Assembly: GCA_016125265.1 (NCBI GenBank)
Contig: WGMC01000012.1
Location: forward strand, 1 to 60,263
Source: Planctomycetaceae bacterium
Lineage (GTDB): Bacteria; Planctomycetota; UBA1135; GCA-002686595
Direction: 5' to 3'
Length of the DNA: 60,263 nt
A program made the position numbers and the translations under genes. Position 1 is the stretch's first letter; the number at the start of each line of letters is the position of its first letter. The notes beneath the pieces are model-generated. The model saw only the letters and a program-made list of their open reading frames with translations, searched no databases and was not told the origin of the DNA. This document shows, one piece after another, positions 53,886 to 60,263 of the stretch.

Positions 53886-55372
53886 CGGCCGCGGATGCGG
53901 CGTGTCACCCGTCGGTAGGCCTTCAGGTACTCGGCGGCGGCGCGCTCCCAGGAGAAGTCCTGTTCGAGGAGCCGCTGCACCACCGCGTTCCACTTCGTCG
54001 GATCCTTGTGGAACTGGATCACACGTGTCAAACCGTCGAGCAGGGCGTCGCCCGTGTACGGCGCGAAGTGGAAGCCGAGGCCCTTCTCCGGCTCGTCGAC
54101 CGCGTCCAGCACCGTGTCCTCGAGCCCGCTCTGGCTGTAGATGAGCGGCGCGGCGCCGTAGCGCAACGCCACCGCGAACAGCGAGTTCGCCGGCTGGTAG
54201 TGCGACGGCATCAGCAGCACGTCCGCGCCGGCGAGCAGCTTGTGGGCCGCCGCCGGGTCGTAGCCGAAGAGCACCTTCAACCGGCCGGGGAACGTGGCCT
54301 CGACCGTGCGCAGGCGCTTTTGCACCTCGTCGCTGCCCGCCCCCATGACGACCAACTCGATGTTGTGCTCGAGCAGGGCCCCCATGATCTCGGACAGGAG
54401 ATCGAACCCCGAGTCCGCGTCCCAACGCCCCACGTGGCACGCGAGGAGGGTCTTCGCAGACACATCGAGGCCGAGATCCTGTTGCAGTGCCTGTTTGCAC
54501 TTCTTCTTGCCCGCCAGATCACCGTCCTTGGCGGAGAAGTTGGCCGCCAGCAGCGGGTCCTTCGAAGGATCCCAGGCGTGGTAGTCGACGCCGTTGTGGA
54601 TGCCGAGCAGCTCCTTCTTGCGGCGCTGGAACACGTCCTCCAGGCCGTAACCGCGGTCCTGGTTCTGGATGACCTCGGCGTGGCTCGGGCTGTGGGTGCA
54701 GAGCACGGTCGCGAACTCCGCGCCGGCCTTCAGGAAGTTGACCTTGCCGCCCAGCTCGATGCCGTTCGTGTTGCGGAAGTACTCGTGGGGGATGCCGAGG
54801 CGCGGCAGGATCTCGCGTTCGAACGAGCCCTGCATCGCGAGGTTGTGGAACGAGAAGAACGTGCCCGCGCGCGCCAGGGCCGTGTCGGCGCTGCCGGCGG
54901 TCTCGCCGCTCAGGTGTTCGAGGCGGTGGATCAGCGGCACCAGCCCCGCCGTCCAGTCGAGGCAGTGCAGCACGTCGACGGCGAAGCCGAGTGGAGCCAT
55001 CGATTCGAGCACGGCCCGCGCGAACAAACCGTAGCGGCGCCAGTTGTCGGGATACGGGCCGGACTCGTCGCCGTAGGGGAAGCGCCCGTCGAAGAGTTGC
55101 TTCTGTTCGAAGAGGTAGATCGGCAGGGGGCCGAGCTTCGCCGCCAGCACGCGGAAGTCCACCTTCTCGCCGCCCACCGAAACGCGGACGGCGGCCGCCT
55201 GTTCGACTTCGCTGAGGCCTTCCAGCGACACTTCACGCGTGCGCGGCAGGAAGACACGCACGTCGCAGCCCACGAGTTGCAAACCGCGGGCCAACTCCTG
55301 CGCCATGCCGGCGAGGTTGGTGCGCCGCACGAGGGCGTGCAGCTCAGGCGTGATCAGCGCGACTTTTACCAC
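53882..55372 (-). CDS. glgA: GT5-family glycogen synthase homologue with altered donor site
   Basis: A 496-residue GT-B protein aligning with GlgA throughout: an N-terminal domain with VRVFLPRTREV and FSFHNLAMQGSFEREILPR (the HNLAxQG loop), and a C-terminal domain with LGIHNGVDYHAWDPSKD, FGYDPAAAHKLLAGADVLLM and a final RYG ... GLEDTV. Several canonical GlgA residues are replaced: the ADP-glucose-binding KTGGL is RRTNL (residues about 17-21), the RLTxQKG lysine is lost (GRWDADSG), and the EPCGL glutamate is Gln (YQPANS). The start is GTG. Activity as ADP-glucose synthase is therefore doubtful. It is the first gene of the seven-gene operon. Confidence 0.8.
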   Translation of the reverse strand: MVKVALITPELHALVRRTNLAGMAQELARGLQLVGCDVRVFLPRTREVSLEGLSEVEQAAAVRVSVGGEKVDFRVLAAKLGPLPIYLFEQKQLFDGRFPYGDESGPYPDNWRRYGLFARAVLESMAPLGFAVDVLHCLDWTAGLVPLIHRLEHLSGETAGSADTALARAGTFFSFHNLAMQGSFEREILPRLGIPHEYFRNTNGIELGGKVNFLKAGAEFATVLCTHSPSHAEVIQNQDRGYGLEDVFQRRKKELLGIHNGVDYHAWDPSKDPLLAANFSAKDGDLAGKKKCKQALQQDLGLDVSAKTLLACHVGRWDADSGFDLLSEIMGALLEHNIELVVMGAGSDEVQKRLRTVEATFPGRLKVLFGYDPAAAHKLLAGADVLLMPSHYQPANSLFAVALRYGAAPLIYSQSGLEDTVLDAVDEPEKGLGFHFAPYTGDALLDGLTRVIQFHKDPTKWNAVVQRLLEQDFSWERAAAEYLKAYRRVTRRIRGR

Positions 55373-55652
55373 GGCGTGCTTCGGCTCTCCCTCGAGCCCT
55401 TGGCGCGCTCACGAAGCGCCGTCCGGGGGCGACCGGAGGGCACTTGCGGGATACGAGTGTGGTGCGAGGGGGGCGGCAGAGAGGGGGTCTCCTCCGGGTC
55501 CCGGACGGTCCGGGCGGCTCGTGGAAGCTAGAAAAAGCGGGGCCGCGCTTCACGCGCAGAGACGGCCCAGCCGCCCTAAGTGCCAGAATAGGAACGACTT
55601 GGGACGGCGACTGCCTTTTCGGCTGCCGCCGGTCCGCGGGCGCCAAATGCCG

Positions 55653-55704
55653 GCCGGGTGCGCGGGCCGGGTGCGCTGGCCGGGTGCGTGGGCCGGGTGC
55701 GCGG
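55653..55704. repeat. 13-bp tandem repeat, four units
   Basis: GCCGGGTGCGCGG at 55653-55665, 55666-55678, 55679-55691 and 55692-55704, with one or two changes in units 2 and 3. The last unit is also the start of the outer palindrome arm, which suggests local amplification of the arm end. Confidence 0.85.
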
Positions 55705-55872
55705 GCCTCCAGGCCCGCCTTGTTCCTGACCCCGTCGTGCGGTCTGTAGGGGCGCGGCCCCGTCCGCGCCCAAGGGAACGACCCCGCGCCGAACGACCGC
55801 GCGCCCAACGCCTCTGGGCGCGGACAGGGCCGCGCCCCTACAAGGCGGGCCAGGAGGCCCGCGCACCCGGCC
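55692..55872. repeat. Nested palindrome, composite element copy 2
   Basis: Outer arms are 55692-55721 and 55843-55872 (30 nt, one mismatch). Inner arms are 55745-55772 and 55815-55842 (28 nt, one mismatch) around a 42-nt loop. The inner core matches the palindrome at 14-125, and the outer arm matches the single copy at 17640-17669 exactly. The two modules thus occur together and apart, as in mobile or REP-like elements. Confidence 0.88.
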
Positions 55873-55918
55873 CGCGCACCCGGCTCCCACGCGCAGGCCC
55901 GCGCCCCCGTCATCCCGC

Positions 55919-56746
55919 CTACCGCCCCCGGCTCGCTTCGTAGATCGGCAGAACCTCGGGCAGGAGCGCCTGGATCTGCTCGATGCGGTCCTCACCGCTT
56001 GGGTGCGTCGAAAGCCAACTGGGTGTGCTCGAGCCCCCCGACAGCGCCGACATGCGCTCCCACAGGCCCACCGCCTCCCGCGGGTCGTACCCGGCGCGCG
56101 CCATCAGGACCAACCCCAGGCGATCCGCCTCGAGCTCCTGCCGCCGGCCCCAGGGCAGGAACACGCCGTACTCGATCAGCGCCCCGCCGAGAGCAGTGTA
56201 GTCCGACGCACCCTCGACCGTCGTGTTGACCACCTCCGTCACCACCCCCAGGGCCTGGCTCTGCGTCAGGCGTTCGGTGCCGTGCCGGGCCAGGGCGTGG
56301 CCGATCTCGTGGCCCATGACCGCGGCCAGGGCGGCTTCGTTCTGGGCGATCGGGATCAGGCCCGAATAGACGGCCATCTTCCCGCCGGGCAGGCAGAAGG
56401 CGTTGGCGGTGGTGGGGGAGCGAATCAAACGCGTCTCCCACGCGTAACCCGGATCCTCCGGCGCCGCGGCCTCCACCAGGCGCGCGCTGATGCGCTGCAC
56501 CATGTCGAACTCCGGGCCCGACGTGATGAGCGTTTCCTCGCTGAGCAGTTGTTCGTAGGCCTCGGCGCCGAGGGGCACCTCCTCCTCGACCGCGTAGAAG
56601 TTGAGCGAGCGCCGGCCCGTGATGGGGGTGGTGACGCAGGCGGCCAAGAGCACGGCGAGCGCGGCGGCGCCGAGGCTGCGCGCCAGCCGTCGAGCCCCGA
56701 CGCGGCCCGGGTACACTCCGCTTCCCCTCTGTTGGTTCTGTTTCAT
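55919..56746 (-). CDS. M48-family metalloprotease lipoprotein
   Basis: A 275-residue protein with a lipoprotein signal (LGAAALAVLLAAC, Cys 37), then an M48 peptidase domain: zinc-site HEIGH at 146-150 in AAVMGHEIGHALARHG, and the third ligand Glu in RRQELEADRLGLVLMARAGYDP. NAFCLPGGKMAVYSGLI is the conserved strand before the active site. This is the layout of BepA/LoiP-like periplasmic proteases that clear misassembled outer-membrane proteins. There is no TPR domain, so it is of the shorter LoiP type. It starts at the ATG at 56746 and diverges from gpmI across 113 nt. Confidence 0.9.
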   Translation of the reverse strand: MKQNQQRGSGVYPGRVGARRLARSLGAAALAVLLAACVTTPITGRRSLNFYAVEEEVPLGAEAYEQLLSEETLITSGPEFDMVQRISARLVEAAAPEDPGYAWETRLIRSPTTANAFCLPGGKMAVYSGLIPIAQNEAALAAVMGHEIGHALARHGTERLTQSQALGVVTEVVNTTVEGASDYTALGGALIEYGVFLPWGRRQELEADRLGLVLMARAGYDPREAVGLWERMSALSGGSSTPSWLSTHPSGEDRIEQIQALLPEVLPIYEASRGR

Positions 56747-56859
56747 GGCGATCGACGTGGGGGCTGGGCGCCGCTCGGACGCCGTGCCCCAGTATGGGCG
56801 TTCTGGCCCCCCCTCGGAAACCCAAGCCCCGCGGCGCATCCCCTAGTGCCCCTCCCCCC

Positions 56860-58389
56860 ATGCGACACCGCCCGACCCTTTTGATCGTGCTCGACGGCTG
56901 GGGCCACCGGGACGCCGCGGACGACAACGCGATCCTCAGCCACGCCAAGCGATTCGCGGAGCTCCGCGCCCGCTACCCCTCGACCCTGCTCTCCGCGTCC
57001 GGCGAAGAGGTGGGCCTGCCCCTAGGTTTGATGGGGAACAGCGAGGTGGGCCACACCAACCTGGGCGCCGGCCGCATCGTCTACCAGGAGATCACCCGAA
57101 TCGACAAGGCCATCCGCGAGCGCCGCTTCCACGAGAACGGCGCGCTGGTGGGGGCGATGGAGCACGCGCGGGCAAACGGTACGAAGTTGCATTTGCTCGG
57201 ACTGGTCAGCGACGGCGGTGTGCACTCGAGCGACCGCCATCTGGCGGAGCTCTTGAAGATGGCGAAGGCGCGAGGGCTGCGCCCGGACCAAGTGCTGGTG
57301 CACGCAGTGACGGACGGGCGCGACACACCGCCGCGCTCCGGCATCGGCTACCTCGAAACCCTCGAGCGCGACATCGCCGCCGCAGGTGTCGGCCGCATCG
57401 CAACCGTGGTCGGGCGCTATTGGGCGATGGACCGCGACAACCGCTGGGACCGCGTGCAGCGGGCGTACCGGTTGTTCCTCGAGGGCGAGGGCCTGGTCGT
57501 GCCGACCGCCGTGGACGCGGCGCGGCGCTCCTACGAGAAGGACGTGGGCGACGAGTTCCTGGAGCCGACCGTCGTCGGCGGGCCCGCTGTGATGGCCGAC
57601 GGGGACGCGCTCTTGTGTTTCAACTTCCGCGCGGATCGCATGCGCCAGATCTGCGCCGCGCTCTCGTTCGATGCGTTCGACGGATTCGCGCGCGGCCGCC
57701 GGGCGAAGTTGCACCTGGCGACGATGACCCAGTACCGCGCGGAGTACCCCTTCCCGGTGGCGTACCCGCAGCAGGAACTGCGCGGCATCTTCCCCGAGCT
57801 CATCTCCAAGGCGGGCCTGCGCCAGCAACGCATCGCCGAGACCGAGAAGTACGCGCACGTCACGTTCTTCTTCTCAGGGGGCGTCGAAGCCGAGTATCCG
57901 GGCGAGTCGCGCATCCTGATCCCGAGCCCCAAGGTCGCTACGTACGACCTGCAGCCCGAGATGAGCGCGCCCGCGGTCACCGAAGCGATCCTAGCCTCGC
58001 TCGAACGCGGCGAGACCGACGTCTACATCGTCAACTTCGCCAACGCCGACATGGTGGGCCACACGGGGATCGTGCCCGCCGTCCAACGCGCGGTCACCGC
58101 CGTCGACGAATGCCTGGCGCGCATCGTGCCCGCCGTGACCAAGAAGGGCGGCCTGGTGGCGATCACCGCCGACCACGGCAACGCCGAGATGCTGTGGGAC
58201 CGCGTGCACAACCAACCGCACACGGCGCACACGACGAACCCCGTGCCGCTCCTCCTGTGCGCCGACGACCTGATCGGCGCCAAACTGCGCCCGATGGGCA
58301 TCCTCGCCGACGTGGCCCCCACATTACTGGCCGCGATGGGTCTACCCCCGAGCGCGGGGATGGACGGCCGCTCGCTGCTGCCGGGCTGA
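56860..58389 (+). CDS. gpmI: 2,3-bisphosphoglycerate-independent phosphoglycerate mutase
   Basis: A 509-residue glycolytic enzyme that interconverts 3- and 2-phosphoglycerate with two Mn ions. VLDGWGHRD begins the phosphatase domain, MGNSEVGH holds the catalytic Ser at 61, and the phosphotransferase domain has [30 protein letters not shown] and FRADRMRQI. Back in the phosphatase domain, [13 protein letters not shown] and TADHGNAE carry the last metal ligands. The length is as in E. coli (514). The ATG at 56860 is the first plausible start. Confidence 0.95.
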   Translation: MRHRPTLLIVLDGWGHRDAADDNAILSHAKRFAELRARYPSTLLSASGEEVGLPLGLMGNSEVGHTNLGAGRIVYQEITRIDKAIRERRFHENGALVGAMEHARANGTKLHLLGLVSDGGVHSSDRHLAELLKMAKARGLRPDQVLVHAVTDGRDTPPRSGIGYLETLERDIAAAGVGRIATVVGRYWAMDRDNRWDRVQRAYRLFLEGEGLVVPTAVDAARRSYEKDVGDEFLEPTVVGGPAVMADGDALLCFNFRADRMRQICAALSFDAFDGFARGRRAKLHLATMTQYRAEYPFPVAYPQQELRGIFPELISKAGLRQQRIAETEKYAHVTFFFSGGVEAEYPGESRILIPSPKVATYDLQPEMSAPAVTEAILASLERGETDVYIVNFANADMVGHTGIVPAVQRAVTAVDECLARIVPAVTKKGGLVAITADHGNAEMLWDRVHNQPHTAHTTNPVPLLLCADDLIGAKLRPMGILADVAPTLLAAMGLPPSAGMDGRSLLPG

Positions 58390-58414
58390 CCACCTGTAGC
58401 GGCTGCCGTTGTTC

Positions 58415-58429
58415 TTCCGCACCGCGGAA
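58415..58429. terminator. Weak hairpin after gpmI
   Basis: TTCCGC-ACC-GCGGAA, a 6-bp stem 26 nt after the gpmI stop, with no U-tract. It may be a weak terminator or chance. Confidence 0.3.
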
Positions 58430-58499
58430 CAGTGCGCATGCGTGGTACTCTGGGTCGAACGCGGCGCGGGTGGTCGCGCCCGACGTCCCACGATCCACC

Positions 58500-59942
58500 A
58501 TGGCCGCACCTCGGTTTGCCTTCGACAATAGCTACGTGCAACTGCCGGAGCGGTTTTATTCGCTCGTCAAGCCCACGCCGGTGCGTGCGCCGGCGCTCTT
58601 GAAGGTCAACCACGGGTTGGCGCGGGAGTTGGGGCTCGATCCGGCGGCGCTCGAGTCGCCCGAGGGTGTGGCCGTGCTCGCCGGGAACCAGGTGCCGAGC
58701 GGAGCGCAGCCCCTGGCCCAGGTCTACGCGGGCCACCAGTTCGGCGGGTGGGTGCCGCAGCTCGGCGACGGGCGCGCGATTCTTTTGGGCGAAGTGATCG
58801 ACGTGCATAGGATCCGGCGCGACATCCAACTCAAGGGTTCGGGGCCCACGCCGTACTCGCGGCGCGGGGACGGGCGTGCGTGGCTCGGGCCGGTGCTGCG
58901 CGAGTACCTCGTGTCCGAGGCCATGCATGCCCTGGGTGTGCCGACGACGCGGGCTCTCGCCGCGGTGAGCACCGGCGAATCGGTCTACCGCGAAGAGGAG
59001 TGGCCCGGGGCCGTCTTGACGCGTGTGGCCACCAGCCACATCCGCGTCGGGACGTTCCAGTACTTCGCCGCTCGGGACGATCGGGACGGACTGCGCGCGT
59101 TGAGCGAACACGCGCTGGGGCGGCACTATCCGGGCGCCAGCGGGCCGCTGTCGTTGCTCGAGCACGTCGTCGAGGCGCAGGCCAAACTCGTTGCCCAGTG
59201 GTTGTCGCTTGGCTTCATCCACGGCGTGATGAACACCGACAACACCTCCGTCGGCGGCGAGACGATCGACTACGGCCCCTGCGCGTTCCTCGACACGTAC
59301 CACCCGGACACGGTGTTCTCGTCCATCGACGTGCAGGGTCGTTACGCCTACGCGGCTCAGCCCCAGGTGATGCTGTGGAACCTGGCACAACTGGCCAACG
59401 CGTTGCTTCCGATCCTGGCGGAGGATCGCGACGAGGCCATCCGCTTGGCCACCGCGGCGCTCGATCGCTACGCGCCGCTCTACGGCGAGCAGTGGTTGAT
59501 GCGTTTCCGCGCGAAGTTGGGCCTTCTTGAGCCCCGCGAGGGCGATCGCGAGTTGGCCGAGGCTCTGCTCAAACTCATGGCCCAGAACCAAGCGGACTTC
59601 ACCCGCACGTTCCGCGGCCTCGTCGACGGCAGCGCGCGCGCCGAGTTCCAGGACCCCGCCGCGTTCGACCGCTGGGCCGAGGGCTGGCGCCAACGCGCCG
59701 CATCCGAGGGCAGCGACGATGCCAGCCGCGCCGCTCGGATGGCCCGATCGAACCCCGCGTTCCACCCGCGCAACCACCGCATCGAAGAGGCGATCCAGGC
59801 CGCCGTGTCCGGAAACTTGCAGCCGTTCGAACGCCTGCTTGCCGCGTGCACCGACCCCTACACGGACCAGCCCGACTACGCCGACTTGCAACTCGCGCCG
59901 AAGCCACACGAAGTGGTCGAAGCGACGTTCTGCGGGACCTGA
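58500..59942 (+). CDS. selO: SelO-family protein adenylyltransferase (YdiU/UPF0061)
   Basis: A 480-residue pseudokinase. Conserved blocks are [58 protein letters not shown] (inverted-ATP lysine/arginine region), [15 protein letters not shown], and the metal motif HGVMNTDN ... [11 protein letters not shown]. It ends in a redox-type cysteine, FCGT, the family's C-terminal CxxC/SSS-type region in reduced form. SelO transfers AMP to protein Ser/Thr/Tyr and protects cells from oxidative stress in studied bacteria. The ATG is at 58500. The gap from gpmI (110 nt) has only a weak hairpin at 58415-58429. Confidence 0.92.
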   Translation: MAAPRFAFDNSYVQLPERFYSLVKPTPVRAPALLKVNHGLARELGLDPAALESPEGVAVLAGNQVPSGAQPLAQVYAGHQFGGWVPQLGDGRAILLGEVIDVHRIRRDIQLKGSGPTPYSRRGDGRAWLGPVLREYLVSEAMHALGVPTTRALAAVSTGESVYREEEWPGAVLTRVATSHIRVGTFQYFAARDDRDGLRALSEHALGRHYPGASGPLSLLEHVVEAQAKLVAQWLSLGFIHGVMNTDNTSVGGETIDYGPCAFLDTYHPDTVFSSIDVQGRYAYAAQPQVMLWNLAQLANALLPILAEDRDEAIRLATAALDRYAPLYGEQWLMRFRAKLGLLEPREGDRELAEALLKLMAQNQADFTRTFRGLVDGSARAEFQDPAAFDRWAEGWRQRAASEGSDDASRAARMARSNPAFHPRNHRIEEAIQAAVSGNLQPFERLLAACTDPYTDQPDYADLQLAPKPHEVVEATFCGT

Positions 59943-60263
59943 TGGTCCAAGGGGCGACGCCCCGCGGTTGTATTGCGTTCGGCCTAGGAGCTTCGAGGCG
60001 GCGTGCGCGCCTTGATCGTTGCATCCGGCGGCGAACGTACGCGCGTCCCGATGGGGCAACGCACCGTTCGACGCAGGAGAGCATCTCCCGCCTTTGTTGC
60101 GTGCTCCCACAGACGCAGGGTCGTCCGAAAGGGGCAACGCCCCGCCCGATCGTAGCCTGGGGCAACGCCCCAGGTATTGCGGTGGAACGGGTCCGGGCTG
60201 AAGGCCCGGGCCATCGCGTTGGCACGGGGCGGGATGGGGCGGGCTTTCAGCCCTTGTCTCGAG
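59943..60263. other. Intergenic repeat-rich stretch at the window end
   Basis: No gene is supported. It contains GGGGCGACGCCCC (59951-59963), further GGGGCAACGC-type segments, and copy 3 of the dispersed palindromic element (60131-60212), then the start of what may be another unit (GGGCTTTCAGCCC at 60241-60253) that runs off the window. Confidence 0.65.
60131..60212 (+). repeat. Dispersed palindromic element, copy 3
   Basis: Same order as at 31217-31291: GGGGCAACGCCCC, GCCCGATCGTAGCC, the hairpin CCTGGGGC-AAC-GCCCCAGG at 60156-60174, a 20-nt spacer, and GGGCTGAAGGCCCGGGCC at 60195-60212. The hairpins are conserved while the spacers vary. Confidence 0.8.

Larger units (their letters stand above)
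55373..55918. other. Intergenic repeat island
   Basis: These 546 nt hold no supportable gene. The glgA-side 270 nt show no repeat. From 55653 on there is a 13-bp tandem repeat and then a nested double palindrome to 55872, described separately. The frames that stay open here encode only Arg/Pro/Ala-rich shadow sequence. Confidence 0.7.

Noticed and set aside
1..60263. tRNA, rRNA or riboswitch genes
   Set aside because: I looked for cloverleaf-like and conserved rRNA sequences by eye and found none; a covariance-model scan would be needed to exclude small RNAs.

Overview
The window is a 60 kb piece of a GC-rich bacterial chromosome, most likely from a Planctomycetota member of the lineage that carries many secreted FG-GAP/beta-propeller proteins. 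The evidence for this is: (i) secreted proteins at 5.7, 10.5 and 26.5 kb that end in a shared C-terminal beta-domain; (ii) a very long Ser/Thr kinase with one membrane segment and a sulfatase-modifying-factor-like tail; (iii) dispersed GC-rich palindromes of the 'GGGCTGAAGGCCC / CCTGGGGCAACGCCCCAGG' type; (iv) many lipoproteins and an outer-membrane beta-barrel, so the cell has a diderm envelope. The taxonomic call is inference from these traits; no rRNA or other marker is present. I saw no tRNA, rRNA, transposase, integrase, phage gene or CRISPR array.

Layout. 0-14 kb is an accessory envelope region: a palindromic repeat, a DUF488 protein, two membrane-anchored unknowns, a ParE/RHH toxin-antitoxin pair with an operator-like inverted repeat, an FG-GAP secreted protein, a tandem pair of FG-GAP paralogues whose upstream DNA is also duplicated, a lipoprotein gene that looks frameshifted, and a tandem pair of lipoprotein paralogues. 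14-25.5 kb carries a SWIM-SNF2 helicase, a YebC-family regulator, a small helix-hairpin-helix protein, a translationally coupled aminotransferase-uracil phosphoribosyltransferase pair, a cytochrome c lipoprotein and the kinase, closed by a strong hairpin. 25.5-31.4 kb has an outer-membrane barrel, another secreted propeller protein, a small unknown, a MuiA/DUF4139 protein, and an 0.87 kb non-coding island in which a 20-bp tandem array lies between two inverted copies of a dispersed palindromic element.

31.4-46.5 kb: an EF-hand membrane protein diverges from a long plus-strand run: 5'-nucleotidase, HEAT-VWA protein, NAD(P)HX epimerase, HldD heptose epimerase, GT-C-type glycosyltransferase, enoyl-CoA hydratase, MDR reductase, 3-hydroxyacyl-CoA dehydrogenase and three membrane-anchored unknowns. 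Many joints are 4-nt stop/start overlaps, so much of this run is probably cotranscribed. HldD and the glycosyltransferase point to cell-surface glycan assembly; the three acyl-CoA genes form a beta-oxidation-like module.

46.6-55.4 kb is one minus-strand seven-gene run: a GT5 'glycogen synthase', a ROK sugar kinase, an ABC ATPase and permease, and glycolate oxidase GlcD-GlcE-GlcF. All joints except permease/glcD (24 nt) are 4-nt overlaps. The GT5 protein lacks three of four donor-site residues of canonical GlgA. 55.4-60.3 kb holds a nested palindromic repeat island, an M48 metalloprotease lipoprotein, divergent gpmI, a SelO pseudokinase, and a final repeat-rich stretch.

The observations most worth following are the repeat-flanked 20-bp tandem array (30.6-31.3 kb), the degenerate GT5 protein at the head of the seven-gene operon, the kinase-FGE-like fusion, and the composite palindromic element found at 0.1, 17.6 and 55.7 kb. 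All starts and functions are read from sequence alone, without database searches.
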